Origin: Flaccisagitta enflata
Taxonomy: Eukaryota > Chaetognatha > Sagittoidea > Aphragmophora
Direction: 5' to 3'
NCBI GenBank assembly: GCA_965153355.1
Contig: OZ231128.1
Span: forward strand, 48,732,001 to 48,796,000
DNA length: 64,000 nt
Below the pieces are notes generated by a model. The model saw only the letters and a program-made list of their open reading frames with translations. It was not told the DNA's origin and ran no database searches. Below, piece after piece: positions 35,256 to 46,557 of this stretch (positions within the stretch are counted from its first letter, which is position 1; the number at the start of each line of letters is the position of its first letter). A program made the position numbers and the translations under genes.

Positions 35256-35474
35256 AAATGTCAATTAGCGCCCCCTACACATTAATGTCTAAATATCTTT
35301 TTTTACAATTCAAATCAGTAAATCAACAAATGAGAAAATTATTTTTTTGTGTTGCATCTCATTCTCATTTTGTTTTTGCCAAAAAATCTAATTTCCAATG
35401 AATTTTTTGTGATTTTTTCCTAAAATATCACTTGTATCATTAAAGTGGAGATTGCACTGTTGTAGTCGTGGCAT

Positions 35475-35475
<1 letters not shown>
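35256..35475. other. Unassigned AT-rich DNA
   Basis: No reverse transcriptase sequence is visible here, although it lies directly upstream of the Penelope-like relic. Confidence 0.4.

Positions 35476-35476
<1 letters not shown>

Positions 35477-35528
<52 letters not shown>
35477..35528 (+). repeat. (CAA)n microsatellite at the retroelement boundary
   Basis: CAA units run directly into the first codons of the Penelope-like linker region. Confidence 0.95.
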
Positions 35529-35529
35529 G

Positions 35530-36777
35530 AGCCACCCAGCGCAGAGGCCATATCATCCTGCCTTATCACGCTGGTACCACAGAAACCATCACCAAATGCT
35601 TCCGCCAAGCCGGTATAACAACATCCGTTCAATCGCGCAGCACACTCCGTGAACATCTAGTGCATTCTAAGGACAAAAAAAGAAAAACTAGATCTTAATG
35701 GGGTTGTTGCGTGCTTCGCATAGCAAAAAATGGGAGTATCCCTTCACCCTAATTAGGCAATGTGGAGGAGCAAAAATCATGAAGATGACCATTTTCCTTT
35801 TTTCAAAATTCCTTTATCTTCCGTTTTTGTTTTGGCCTTAAAGTTTCACAGATTTCCCAGAATTCAGCAAAATCCTGTGTAGTTTTGTTACAAAAAGGAC
35901 AATTATTTATTTTAGAAAATCATAATGCTTGTAAAAATAAATTAAAATATTAGAACATAAGCTATAAAAAAGCTTATGAAGAGGCAGAATTGCAATTCTT
36001 TGAAAAATAGAAATTTGTAAAAGCTAATTCAAACAATATCAGCATATTGCTTTATCCCACTGCATTATGCAAATTAGGCCCTCAAAAACAATTTTCTAAA
36101 AAATGGAAGATGAAGGATTTTTGATAAAAAAATAATGGTAAGGGTCCTAAAATTGGCCACTCCATATTAGGTAAAGAGAGCGAAAAGAAATAAACAACTT
36201 TTGCTATGTGAAGCACCCAAATGGGGTTGTGTATTACCACGACTGTGTTGGTGCCAATGGTAACCCGTGTCCAGATGACTACGTAGGTGAATCGGGCAGA
36301 TCCGCTGCAGCTAAAAAGGCAGAGCATTTCTCCACCGCCCAATCTGCGCCCCGCATGTTTAAATCGGCCATCATGCAACATGCCGCTGAAGCCCAGCATC
36401 ATTTCCGCACAGAGGATGTGAAAATCATAACCAAAGAAGATGAGTACTTCAAGAGAGGAAACAGAGAGGCCATGGCCATCCGCGCTCTCTCGCCTTCTCT
36501 TAATTGCAATGAGGGTCGTCACACTTTACCCCATTGTTGGGATTCTCTCATCGAAGCCACCATCAAAACACCCAAGCCACCGGCCACCCACGATCCTGCT
36601 GAGCCTCGCCTATCAACTCAGAGAAGACCTCCTGGCCGTCCTCACCTCATTTGCCGACGAGAAGAAGGAACTATGGCTAAAACAATTGAACCTCAAACAA
36701 CTCAAATGGCCCAACCGACCCATCATATGACAACACCCAGCAGAGCGACATCTCAAGGGGATCGAGGGCTCACATGA
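35530..36777 (+). pseudogene. Penelope-like retroelement relic, linker plus GIY-YIG
   Basis: The 3' part of a Penelope-like element. The linker region (35530-35698) carries ILPYHAG, an amphipathic stretch and TLREHL, the conserved segment after the reverse transcriptase. The endonuclease resumes at 36221 with GVVYY (the GIY motif), DDYVGESGRS (YIG plus Arg), an EHF His, YFKRGNREAMAIR with its Glu, SLN and GRHTLPHCWDSL. All key GIY-YIG positions look present. The reverse transcriptase is missing (5' truncation at the CAA tract). A stop at 35696-35698 and a frame shift lie near the join, and a 514-bp MITE separates the halves. The downstream frame extends to 36777. It is a dead copy. Confidence 0.85.
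35707..36220. mobile_element. Mutator-like MITE inside the Penelope relic
   Basis: 514 bp with inverted ends TTGCGTGCTTCGCATAGCAA / TTGGGTGCTTCACATAGCAA and weaker pairing for about 130 bp (ATCTTCC(G/A)TTTTT). A perfect 9-bp duplication ATGGGGTTG lies at 35698-35706 and 36221-36229. Long inverted ends with 9 bp fit Mutator-like elements. No transposase. Confidence 0.85.
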
Positions 36778-36797
36778 TCAGTCACTTTGGCTGATCA
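36775..36797. repeat. Short hairpin after the Penelope relic
   Basis: TGATCAG and CTGATCA separated by nine bases, just at the end of the retroelement frame. It could be part of its 3' untranslated end. Confidence 0.5.
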
Positions 36798-37486
36798 GCC
36801 TCTCTCTCTATCTCTCTCCATTTCGCGCTTTTCCATTCATCAATTGTATCCATTGTCTCTCTCTCTCCATCCCATATCGCATTTTGTCGACTTTTTCTGT
36901 TATCCATTTTTGTATCTCTTTCTCCTGTTTGCCATGATTAAGAGTAGTTGATTCGGCTTTCAATGTTTCATTTTCTTCTTTTCCCACGTTGTACAACGAG
37001 TCAAGCAAGAACCAAACTTGTATCATTAGCTCATTATTTCATGAAAAAGGGGGGGCGCTTATTAAAGGGAGGGCGATAAATGCAAGAAATACGGTAAATG
37101 AAGGGAATTTAACCGGTTAGTTTGAATTTGTTCACAAAATTCTTGGGACCAAATTAGTTATGGCTACCCCTAAAACTTTGGCTCCCATACGCCGCTGTAC
37201 ATGTAGGTAGGCAGGTAGTTTTTTTACACACACGATTTCTCTAACAAATCTTTGAAAAGGATGCTTCTATTTGACATTTCTTTTCATTATATTGGAGGTT
37301 TTCAACAACCATCCATATGGTTGTTTGTCCATTAGTTGATCCCTTATAGACCATGTGAATTTGCAGGACATGCACGTGGACATGTGCGTGGACATGTAAG
37401 TGGAATGAGTATGTATGTGCTTGTCTGTGTCTGTCCGTGTCTGTGGTGTTGTATCTGTCCTTGTCTGTGTTGTTGTATCTGTGCGA

Positions 37487-37489
<3 letters not shown>
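36798..37489. other. Unassigned DNA with a MITE fragment
   Basis: 37044-37093 (GGGGGGCGCTTATTAAAGGG then GGGCGATAAATGC and ATACGGTAA) resembles the terminal part of short MITEs common in invertebrates. Otherwise CTC-rich and empty. Confidence 0.4.

Positions 37490-37578
<89 letters not shown>
37490..37578 (+). repeat. (GT)n microsatellite
   Basis: A pure GT tract of 89 bp, with GTCTGT-type degenerate repeats for 80 bp upstream. Confidence 0.97.
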
Positions 37579-37579
<1 letters not shown>

Positions 37580-37811
37580 TTCTGGTTTAGATACATGTTC
37601 TTTAAAACAATTCCTTTGTTTTCTGTTTGTTCTTGGACTTTTTTCTGAAATTAGTTTTTCTCCCCTCAGTATTTCACCTCAGCTAACTCAATTTTTCTCA
37701 TTTTTGCTTCCTTTTGTTTCCCCTTTACTTTTCCCATTCTTATTTGTTTGACCATACATATTAAAGTTGTTTTTCTTTTTTTTTTTCTTCCTTTTTTTTC
37801 TTAACATCCTT

Positions 37812-37839
37812 ATTTCTTTCTTTCTTTCTTTCTTTCTTG

Positions 37840-37886
<47 letters not shown>

Positions 37887-37912
37887 GCTTTCTTTCTTTC
37901 TTTCTTTCTCTC
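37812..37912 (+). repeat. (CTTT)n microsatellite
   Basis: CTTT units with two GCTT interruptions. Confidence 0.96.
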
Positions 37913-38091
37913 TATCTAAGGTCTGTACATTTCCTATTTCCTTTAGTCTTTTTAAACTCACGCTGCCATTCTTCTTCCAGCCCCTGTTTTCAGTTTCTTT
38001 TTCGCTCCATTACTTACCCAATTCATCTAACATTTTCTTTTTTTTTCTCTTTTACTCTCTCATGTTTTCACGTCTCTTTTTCATCTCTCTA

Positions 38092-38224
<133 letters not shown>

Positions 38225-38325
38225 ATCCTTTTTCGAGAGCAGTATGCATAACCCTCATCCCATTTCAATTTGCCTTGGTGTTGTTTCTGTTTCTGTTTAT
38301 TGCGGTTGCCCTTGCCTTCCTATGG

Positions 38326-38328
38326 TAG

Positions 38329-38405
<77 letters not shown>

Positions 38406-38580
38406 ACCCTCCTCGGTATTGTCGCCGTAATTGTCGACATTGTCGTCGTTCCCTGTTGTCGTTGATGTTGGTATCGTAATTGTCAGCAATTTGGTTATTG
38501 TAAATGTTATCATTATAGTTATTGTTATTGTTGTTACTGTGGTTGTTGTTGCTTATGTTACTATAGCACTTTACACACAT
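38326..38580 (+). repeat. (TTG)n microsatellite and decayed tail
   Basis: Pure TTG at 38326-38405, then imperfect GTT/GTC units to 38560. Confidence 0.93.
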
Positions 38581-38717
38581 CATCAATCAATGTCTTTTTT
38601 TCTTTTTTACTCCCCACGCTTCTGAAAGATTGTCACTCACTGGCTCCCCACGCAGCCAACGCACTTTGACATTTCAGTTCTCCCCAGGCCACCAACGCAT
38701 TATAAACACTTCAGACC

Positions 38718-38776
<59 letters not shown>
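38718..38776 (+). repeat. (CA)n microsatellite
   Basis: A pure CA tract. Confidence 0.97.
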
Positions 38777-38897
38777 CCACATCAATCACTCCTCACGTCA
38801 TCGTCGTCGACGTCCTGTCGTTTTCACCCCAATCTTTTTATCATCCCAAACTGGGTCGGGCGCGTGGTGTGCGTAAAACCTCTGATCCCGCCGAGGT
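38777..38897 (+). other. CpG-rich exon-like patch
   Basis: CpG-dense DNA (ACGTCATCGTCGTCGACGTC...) ending GCCGAG|GTAATG, a plausible donor. Two frames are open, and the one reading VIVVDVLSFSPQSFYHPKLG looks most protein-like. No acceptor is convincing because a CA repeat lies upstream. Left as a candidate only. Confidence 0.2.
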
Positions 38898-39079
38898 AAT
38901 GTCTGGGAAGTTTCCTTTGATATTATTTTTTTCCTTTTTTTTTTCTTTCTTTTTATTCGGTTTCGGGTTATTTTTTTTTTTTTTCTGTTGTGAGTGCGGC
39001 CAGAAGTTGGCGCGTTTGCGACTGAAAAGCGTCGCTTGATATGGCATACATACCAAAAAGATTTGTCGACAGAATGGGA

Positions 39080-39244
39080 CTGAGAGAGAGAGAGAGAGAG
39101 CTAGAAAAAGAAGAAAGTGCACATTTGATATGAAAAAAAAATTCTAATTTTGAAATGACAATTTGTATATCTGCGTTTCAGGTTGATCGCCTATGAACAA
39201 GGGGGCATGGACTTCCGAAAATTGGGCAAATTTCTGTTTTTATT

Positions 39245-39301
<57 letters not shown>
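39080..39301 (+). repeat. Two (GA)n tracts
   Basis: GA at 39080-39100 and 39248-39301. Confidence 0.94.
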
Positions 39302-39303
<2 letters not shown>

Positions 39304-39320
39304 TGTTTTCGTTGTAGTTA

Positions 39321-39323
39321 TGG

Positions 39324-39393
<70 letters not shown>

Positions 39394-39415
39394 CGTTGTT
39401 GTTATTGTTGTTGTT
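39321..39415 (+). repeat. (TTG)n microsatellite
   Basis: TTG units with single GTC and ATT changes near the end. Confidence 0.96.
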
Positions 39416-39616
39416 GAAGAAGAGCCAGGTTAGAACAGAAATGATGAAAACAAAGAAAGAGAAAAAAAGGGGAAAAATAAATTGAAAAAAAAAAAACTGT
39501 AAAAAAAAATCGAAAAACCAGACTTGCCAGCACAATTTCGACAAACACCTGACAAGTGGAAAAGGAATGAGGTTGCAAATATCAGCGCTGCCCATTATCA
39601 GCCTCAGATTTATTCA

Positions 39617-39780
39617 TTTCTAGTCGCGTTCACGCAAATCAATACACAGCTGTTGTTGTCTGTCCATCCGCCAGTCCGTCACATTCTAATTTTTCGGGGT
39701 GGTTACGCGGTCTTTAGTCTCACGGCTTCTGCCCCTGCCCTCCCACATACGACAGGGGTAGCCGTGTATCTGGCCTGGTT
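39617..39780 (+). mobile_element. HG family copy
   Basis: AGTCGCGTTCACGCAAATC (one stem arm decayed), GTCTGTCCATCC, then far end TGCCCCTGCCCTCCCACATAC...GTGTATCTGGCCTGGTT. The next HG module begins at the following base. Confidence 0.7.
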
Positions 39781-39884
39781 TAGTTGCGTGCTACCCGGCT
39801 CAACCGCTCACTTCGTCAATCCGTTGGTCTATTGATCCGTCCATCGATCTGACCATCTCTCTGTTCGTCCATCCGTCCGTCTGT
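39781..39884 (+). mobile_element. HG 5' fragment
   Basis: TAGTTGCGTGCTACCCGGCTCAACC, in two overlapping parts, gives a decayed stem, then GTTGGTCTATTGATCCGTCC tract. It has no far end. Confidence 0.5.
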
Positions 39885-39887
39885 TTT

Positions 39888-40208
39888 TTTTTAGATGCGT
39901 CCTCGCATCTCTATAAGAGGGTCTGTCCGTCCGTCCGTCCGTCCGTCCGTCCGTCCGTCCGTCCGTCGGTCGGTCCGTCCGTTACGCTTTCTTGGAAATC
40001 GCGTTTTTCGGCTATTTCAGGCCTCGGTGAGATCCTCTACTGAATCAAATGATTGACAAACATATTTTGAGAGCCTCCTTTACTACTCAGTCGTTCATCG
40101 GTCAGTTCGTCCATCTGTCAGTTCGTCCATCTGTCTCTCTATTCACGTCACATGTTCAATACATGCAGAGACACAGTCCGGACGCATCTTTGCCCGGTTG
40201 GGCTTGTT
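39888..40208 (+). mobile_element. HG family copy, AGATGCG stem
   Basis: TTTTTAG into the perfect stem AGATGCG/CGCATCT with loop TCCT, CTCTATAAGAGG, about ten GTCC units, a unique body, then GCCCGGTTGGGCTTGTT. The body and far end match the copy at 21087-21333. Confidence 0.85.
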
Positions 40209-40220
40209 TAAATCCTCTTC

Positions 40221-41004
40221 CTTTTTGGGCAGCGGCCCCGAAGGGGACGAAGTCCTGTAGAACACAGGGGGAATCTGTCCGTCCGTCCGTCCGTACGTCC
40301 GTACGTCCGCCCCACCCTCGGCTTCGTCTCCTTTGGGGCCCAAATCCAAACTGTATGGCCCAAATCCGAGCAAAATGGTCCAAATCCGCCCAAAATTGGT
40401 CAAATCCAGGCAAAATGGCCTAAGACCAGGTAAAATGGGCCTTATCTGGCTAGAAAACCTGAATTCTGGCCTGAGTTCTATCATCTTGGCCCCTTAAACT
40501 TATATTCTGGCTCCAAAAACCCACATCCAAGCCTTAGAGACCCAGATCCTGACCTTTGGGACCCAGATTCTGACCTCCAAGACCTAGGTGCTGGCCTAAA
40601 AGACCTAAATCCTAGCCTCAGAGGACCAAATCCTGACCTCAGAAACTGAAATCCTTGCCTCTGAGACCAAGAAATTGGTCTCTGAGACCCAGATTCTGGC
40701 CTCAGAGACCCAGATCCTGGCCTGCTCCTGCCTCAACTTAACCTACAAACTATACAAAAATGGCAAGGGTACCATTGTCCATATTCTGCCTTTTGTTAGT
40801 TCTCCTTGATATTCAATGAAAATTTGAATAACAGGGCATCCTGGACAGAAGGAAGGCAATCAGGACGGACGGACGGATGGACGGATGGACGGACGGACAG
40901 ATTCTCCCTGTGTTCTACAGGACTTCGTTCCCTTCGGGGCCGCTGCCCTGCTCCCTCTCAACCTTCATCACTTCCTACTCAAGCAGGGCACGGGTACCGC
41001 TGAC
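40221..41004 (+). mobile_element. TB family copy 4, complete, 784 bp
   Basis: CTTTTTGGGCAGCGGCCCCG, GACGAAGTCCTGTAGAACAC, and a CCGT tract, then about 20 units of 20-21 bp (CCTCAGAGACCCAGATCCTG type). The inverted arm (GGAC tract, GTGTTCTACAGGACTTCGTT) closes with the outer GGGCACGGGTACCGCTGACC. The arm differs from the CACACATATGGGG type, so this is a second arm subtype. Confidence 0.85.
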
Positions 41005-41230
41005 CACTTACTGCCTTTGGGCTGCTATTTCTCATTTTTCTTCCCCGTCTATGATTAAAGCTCTTTTTCTCTTCTTTCAAGGGCCCCTACAGGGACCCGG
41101 GCCCTCGCCCCTCTCAACAACTCCGGCACTTGGTAAAACCGGGTTTACAAAAGTGTACATAAATCGATTGAAATAAAACGAATAGTTCAAAATACGGTAA
41201 CTATACATATCGCCGCTCCCGTAACACCTA

Positions 41231-42191
41231 CTACTCGACTAAAAACAAAAAGCCGCACCCTGTTTTGGGTTGATGAAAAGGAAAAAAAAATCATCTGGAT
41301 ATTTTTCTGTCGTGGCGATTTTAAAGATTTTCAAATTTTCTTTTATTCCAGACTCAGATCTGTATCTCAAACTTTTTAGGAGGTAGAGTTTGTCAAAGTT
41401 ATCTTCTACACCGTCTTCGGATCGGACTGTGAAATGGGAAACCTTTATAACTTCTAAACCACTAAGAAAAAAGTCATGAAATTTTCAGTGAATATTGGTA
41501 ATATGTGACGGTTTTTGCATGTCAAAGCTCAGATCATAGTATAGAAAAGGTGAGGGGAAACAAAATAGTGAAAGAACATCTATTTTTTAAGCAAAATCGT
41601 TTTTTACCTGTTTTTTATCGGAAGGTGCTGTTTTTTTTCATAGAATATGCAGCAAATAGATAATACATAAGTTAACATCTGTCATTGAAAATAAATCCAA
41701 GAATTTTTTTTGAAATGCAAAGCAATTTCAAGCAGAAAAAGATAACTCCTTTCTAAGGAAATGGGGAAAAATTGATCTTGATAAAAAATGAGTTTTCTTT
41801 CAATCTTTTTTTCCCCTTCACCTTTTCTATACTATGATCTGAGCCTTAATATGCAAAAACCGTCACATGTTTCCAATATTCACTGAAAATTTCATGATCT
41901 TTTTCCAAGTAGTTTAGGAGCTATAAAGGTTTTGCATTTCACAGTCCGATCAGAAGACGGTGTAATTTGTAAAAATACTCATTTTTCAATAGGATTGCAA
42001 ACTGATAATGGCAATGTTTTTACTCTTTCTTATATCATTTCTAAATGAATAAAGCTAGAATTGCCAGATTGGAGCCAAATGAAAGATCTTTTCAAGAGCT
42101 TTCTTATGGTCTAAGATTTTAATTAGTAATTTTGAAATTTAATATGACAATTAGCCTTTCAAAAGTGCGGCTTTTTTATTGAGTCGAGTAG
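41231..42191. mobile_element. Fold-back element (CTACTCGACT ends), 961 bp
   Basis: 10-bp inverted ends with nearby AAAAGCCGCAC on both sides. A strong internal inverted pair lies at about 41405-41575 and 41800-41960 (ACCTTTTCTATACTATGATC against its complement). No matching target duplication and no coding frame. Confidence 0.75.
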
Positions 42192-42478
42192 GACAACAAA
42201 CACATATTCATGAGAACAACATCATGGCCCTTTCTCAATTCAACTTTTTATCGCCAATCCGATACATCGTCTTCTTGTATTGAAGCTGTTGCATTCTTTT
42301 TATGTTGCTGCTGTAGTTTCTGGCGTCGTTGTTTTGCATCATCCAACAGACAGGGGAGAAAAGAAGCAGACAGCCAGAAACGGTGCGAGAAATTGAAAGT
42401 GTGAAAAAAGAAGAAAAACAAACCACAAAAAAGGAGAGAAATAAAATTGAAAAGAAAAAAAAAACCTCAAAGAAGGAG
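42192..42478. other. Unassigned DNA
   Basis: No gene or repeat recognised. Confidence 0.35.
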
Positions 42479-42494
42479 AGACAGACAGACAGAC

Positions 42495-42538
<44 letters not shown>

Positions 42539-42540
42539 TG
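42479..42540 (+). repeat. (CAGA)n-(GA)n-(CAGA)n microsatellite
   Basis: A GA core flanked symmetrically by CAGA units. Confidence 0.95.
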
Positions 42541-43089
42541 ATACAAGGATAAGAGCGGGGATTTGCAACTTTAGGGTAAAAAAGTGCAAGTAGAATGATT
42601 GAACAAATCACATAGACCAAATAGATCAACGAAGCACGTGCAGAAAATTGATAGCCCGCTAATAAAAAAATGAAGAGTCATGGAAAACTTCTTTACAGAT
42701 TAAACACCATTGAGAGCTCCAAAGGCGCTTGTCCTTTGTTTTGATTGGGTTGAGTAGTAATGTCGTCCAACTTTCATATGATTCAGTACCTTGGTATGGA
42801 ATGCCGGCGGTCCCATTTGGTTGATCCTCGATTCTTACCTCAAAGGGTATGGTTTTTTGCAACATTGCCTCTGGTGATTAGCTTATCTTTTGGTAAGTAA
42901 TACAGCCTAAGGTGATTTCTTTTCTGTAATGGTAAGGATTGAATACTGCTAAATTTTAAAGTTTAAGAATTTAGGGTTGACATATCTTTTTTTGAGAAAA
43001 TTGTTTCAGGTAGGAGAGAGTTTCAGTTTCTTCCTATCTTTGGTATATGACTATGAGGAGCATGAGAAGTAAGCTGTATTGAAATGAGG
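42541..43089. other. Unassigned DNA
   Basis: No gene or repeat recognised. Confidence 0.4.
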
Positions 43090-43410
43090 TAAAGTGAATT
43101 CATCCATCTCATGGCCCATTTTTATGACGGGTATTGGTCATATGAATGGCAGGAAACTCGTTTTTTGGTGGTGGCATAACATCTTGGTACTCGCGATTTG
43201 ACCACAATATGCAAATGAGATTCCCGCTGATTTCCGCGATTTTTCACTTCTCGGTATTGAAATAGGCCCATCAATTGGTTAAAAAAATGTTTTTGCGCTC
43301 TTCAGAATGATGTGGAGAGGGGCAAAAGGCATGTTGGAGATCGATGGAAGCTGTCAGTGGTTAAAAATGTGGTCAAAGGGGGGGAGGAGGAGGAGGAGGA
43401 GGAGGAGGGG
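43090..43410 (+). repeat. Dispersed repeat with GGA tract, copy 1
   Basis: CATGGCCCATTTTTATGACG...ATTTGACCACAATATGCAAA...ATGAGATT at 43115-43225, then a GGA tract at 43381-43409. The same order occurs reversed at 46885-46558. Confidence 0.65.
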
Positions 43411-43437
43411 AAAGGATGAAAAACTGCTTCCTAGTTA

Positions 43438-43605
43438 AGGATGCACGGCTACCACACTCGCTTGCGGGTGGGCAGGGGCTTCCCAATTCGGGTGTAGGTT
43501 GGCAAAGTTATCAAGCATTTGTGCAGGGGCAGTGATGCAAAAAATGGACCAACGGTCTGACAAACGAGAAGTCATGAGGGATTATACCCGCATGCACGTG
43601 ACTAG
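43438..43605 (-). mobile_element. HG family copy
   Basis: Reversed: GCACGGCTACCACACTCGCT and GGGTGGGCAGGGG at the far end, CCAACGGTCTGAC tract, then a decayed hairpin CATGCACGTGACTAG. Confidence 0.6.
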
Positions 43606-43671
43606 AAGGCTAGATGCATTGAATTTTCTAGCTATATCGGCTGCGTAGAAGACTTGAAAGGCTCCTTGATT

Positions 43672-43872
43672 AACAAGGCCAATACCTTTAAGTCGCGTGC
43701 GAGACATACATTTAGAATGACTTTGAATTACATAATGTATCTTTAAATGACCTCAAATGACTTAATGAAATAGAATTGATTAAAAAAAGGTAAAATGTGT
43801 GATGGAATAACAGAAAGAGAGAGGGGCACGGACAGACAAAGTGGAGTATAGTCGCGTGCAAGCGACTAAAAA
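43672..43872 (-). mobile_element. HG family copy with AATGACTT body
   Basis: Reversed: AACAAGGCCAATACC, then AAGTCGCGTGCGAGAC, a body of ATGAC(T/C)T units, GGACAGACAAAG tract, and terminal stem AGTCGC/GCGACT followed by AAAAA. Both ends are clear. Confidence 0.8.
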
Positions 43873-43925
43873 TCGTACAAGGAGAATCTATATCTCTTGC
43901 GGACAATTAACTCTTTAAGGACTGG

Positions 43926-44085
43926 AAGGTCCAGTCCACTCGTCGGTCCGTCCATCAGTCAACCCGTCCGTCCGTCCATCAGTAATTCAGTCTGCCCATC
44001 CATCCGTCCATCAGTCTGCCCATCCATCCGTCCATCAGTCCATCTGTTGGTCCATCAATCAGCATGTTAGTCTGTGGGTCACTCT
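43926..44085 (+). repeat. GTCC/CCATCAGT repeat tract
   Basis: GTCCGTCCATCAGTC units with CTGCCCATCCATCCGTCCAT repeated. It looks like an expanded HG GTCC tract without its hairpin. Confidence 0.7.
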
Positions 44086-44310
44086 CAAGTTACAAGTGCG
44101 ACAATGTCTGTTTATGAAGCTACAGTTGGGTTCGTCTTTGTGTATGGGGTGGGCGATATCGTGAATGGGGGTTGTTCTCCCCTGCCTACCCATCCTCTAT
44201 TTTGTGACCCTGTTACACTTTTTTATGTTGTTTGCAGACATTTTTATCTTATTGTCTCCAGACATTGGTAAATCCGTCAGTCCCTACAGGACAGTTTTTA
44301 GTAAATCAGC

Positions 44311-44383
44311 TTTTTAGGTGCAGCAAAGCACCTCTTTAACTGGCTGTATCTGTTGGTCGATTGGTTGGTTGGTCGCAAACATT
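44311..44383 (+). mobile_element. HG 5' module, AGGTGC stem
   Basis: TTTTTAGGTGCAGCAAAGCACCT (stem AGGTGC/GCACCT), CTCTTTAACTGG, then GGTCGATTGGTTGGTTGGTC. Confidence 0.7.
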
Positions 44384-44803
44384 TAACAATCCACATGGCG
44401 AACACACTTGTCTGTATCCTTTCATGTATTTTTTCGTAATAAAATTTTGCTATCATAACTACGGCAAAAAAAAAAGCGAACTACTTGTTTGTCAATGTTT
44501 CAAATCCAAGCAATGAGAAAAACATAGCAAAATCCATAATCATTATGAAGATCTGCGAAAGGTCTTTCAAGTGAGACTTTGCTGGATGTTCAAACTCTAT
44601 TCGTTAAGAAATGGCATTAGAATGAAGACAGGTGGTCAAGAATTTGGAAATTCACCACGCTATTTACATGGATTATCTTTATTCTCACATAAGAATTAAA
44701 CGCATTGGGTTAGAGATTTGTTCATGGCGTCATTTTAAAGAAAATTTGAAGCTCTTTAATTTGGTCATGGATAACGAGTAGCTAAGATAATCCTGAGCTG
44801 CAT
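44384..44803. other. Unassigned DNA
   Basis: No gene or repeat recognised. Confidence 0.4.
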
Positions 44804-44805
44804 TA

Positions 44806-45234
44806 CACTTTTTTTTTTATAAGAGACCAGTTTATAAGAGACATGAGCCTGAGATTTGCCAAAATTTTAAGAACAAAATAAGAAACAGCCCAGGCTGAGA
44901 TTTAGTCTTAGCCATTTTCTAAAGAACTTTTTTTTCAGTTTCTTATTTAAAACATGAATTGTATTCAAATTTTTCAGAAATATAAGTTTTTTTTTATTAA
45001 AAATGACTTCTTTTTCTTATTTGCCTATGGCATTTTAAAAAAACAAAACATGATGATCATCAAGTTTAAGATACAATTGTTATGAATAAGGTATTTTTAT
45101 ACGATTTTCATAATTGTAAACATCCGAGAAATTAAGAACACTTTAAGAGAATTTCAGGCTGAAAATGGCTGAAAAATTAAGAACACCCAGGCTGATTTCA
45201 AAAAAGTTGTCTCTTATAAAAAAAAAAAAAAGTG
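44806..45234. mobile_element. TA-flanked MITE (CACTTTTTTTTTT ends)
   Basis: 429 bp, with ends CACTTTTTTTTTTATAAGAG and complement, GAGAC inside both, and TA on both sides (44804-44805, 45235-45236). Subterminal CCAGGCTGAGATTT and AATTTCAGGCTG boxes are shared. No coding capacity. Confidence 0.8.
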
Positions 45235-45377
45235 TAGACAAAAACGGAATGACTAAAATTGCGTATTGGAAAAAATTGAAATGAGCACTTTTTTCAATCA
45301 GCGATTTTTTTCTTCAAATCATTGCCATTTAGACGTTATTGTGAAATACAGTGAAGGAATGAAGAGCAGCGAATATC

Positions 45378-45605
45378 GAAGTCCTGTAAAACACAGCTTA
45401 ATCGGTTGGCTTATTCATGCTCTGCAGGCTAATTCTAAATCATAGTAATTAGATGCCTGTGGGGCCTGATTCAAGGTTGATTAGTCATATGGGCATCCTT
45501 AGGGGACGACTTTCAGGCCTTAGAGGGCAAATTTAAAGCTTAGGAGCTAGGACTTTGATTGATAAAACAAGATTTTGGCCTCAAAAGACAGGATCTGAAA
45601 GCAGT
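45378..45605 (+). mobile_element. TB-type fragment
   Basis: GAAGTCCTGTAAAACACAG matches the arm of the 40221 copy, followed by degenerate GGGCCTGATTCAAGG-like units. The GGGCAGCGG start and the far arm are missing. Confidence 0.55.
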
Positions 45606-45753
45606 TGACCGTTATGATTTTTGTGGGTGGGAACTGGGATAGCCATCAGCAATTGAAAATTGTTTTCCTACTCAAAAGAAAACCACGTAAGGAAATCAGG
45701 GTAGTAGCTAAAGCTCCGTTGAGTTCAAGGGGACCTTCAATTGTCCAGTTGTT

Positions 45754-45756
<3 letters not shown>

Positions 45757-45844
<88 letters not shown>
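45757..45844 (+). repeat. (CT)n microsatellite
   Basis: A pure CT tract of 88 bp. Confidence 0.97.
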
Positions 45845-45848
<4 letters not shown>

Positions 45849-45887
45849 GTTGTGTTGTTTTGCTTGATTGTTTTTAGAGAGGAGGAA

Positions 45888-46318
45888 GCAGGACAGCGGC
45901 CCAAAAGGGAAAAAAGTCCAGTAGAACACAGGGGAAGTTTCGTTTGTTCGTTCATTTGTCCGCCAGTCCGTCCCTGATTTGATGCCCGAGTGGGTGGACT
46001 TTAGCAAGAGGGATAATTAGAGGCCTGAGAGGGCTTATGGGAGACTGAAGAGGTCTGATTTGAAGTCTAATAGGGCTGATTCACGGCCTTAGAGGGCAAA
46101 TTTCAGGCCTGAAAGCGAAGATTGATATCTGATGGCTAATTTGAGGCCTGAGAGGTCTGATTTGAGACTTGGGAGGCCTGATTTCTAGCCTGAGTGACCT
46201 GATTCGAGGTTTGAAAGGCCTGATTTTGGGCCTGAGAAGTCAAGAGGAGGGGGATGAATGAACAGACAGACGCATGAACGGATAAAAGTCCCTTTGTGTT
46301 CTACGGCAGGACATGACG
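45888..46318 (+). mobile_element. TB family copy 5
   Basis: GGACAGCGGCCCAAAAGGG and AAGTCCAGTAGAACACAGGG open it. About thirteen degenerate 20-bp units (GGCCTGAGAGGCCTGATTTC type) follow. The inverted arm is shortened (GTGTTCTACGGCAGGACAT). The outer segment is not seen. Confidence 0.75.
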
Positions 46319-46557
46319 ATAGGTACTATGTAAAAGAATAACGCCGGAAATGACCATTTTGTGCAATTTGAACATTTGACTGACCAACCAATAGACTTAC
46401 CAACTGACCGACAAACTAACCAACTAATCAACCAACTAAAAAACAGAAATTAACTGTCAAAGAAGTAGAGGGAAGCACATAAAAGCCTAAAGCTGGCATA
46501 ACTTGTTTTTATCGGTAAGAAAATCGCCCAAAAACAGCGATTTCAATGTGCCGCCAC
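46319..46557. other. Unassigned DNA with HG-like CCAACCAA tract
   Basis: CAACTAACCAACTGACCGAC-like tracts near 46380-46440 resemble a reversed GGTC tract. Confidence 0.35.

Noticed and set aside
41231-42191. TA duplication for the CTACTCGACT element
   Set aside because: TA precedes the left end, but GA follows the right end, so no duplication is claimed.
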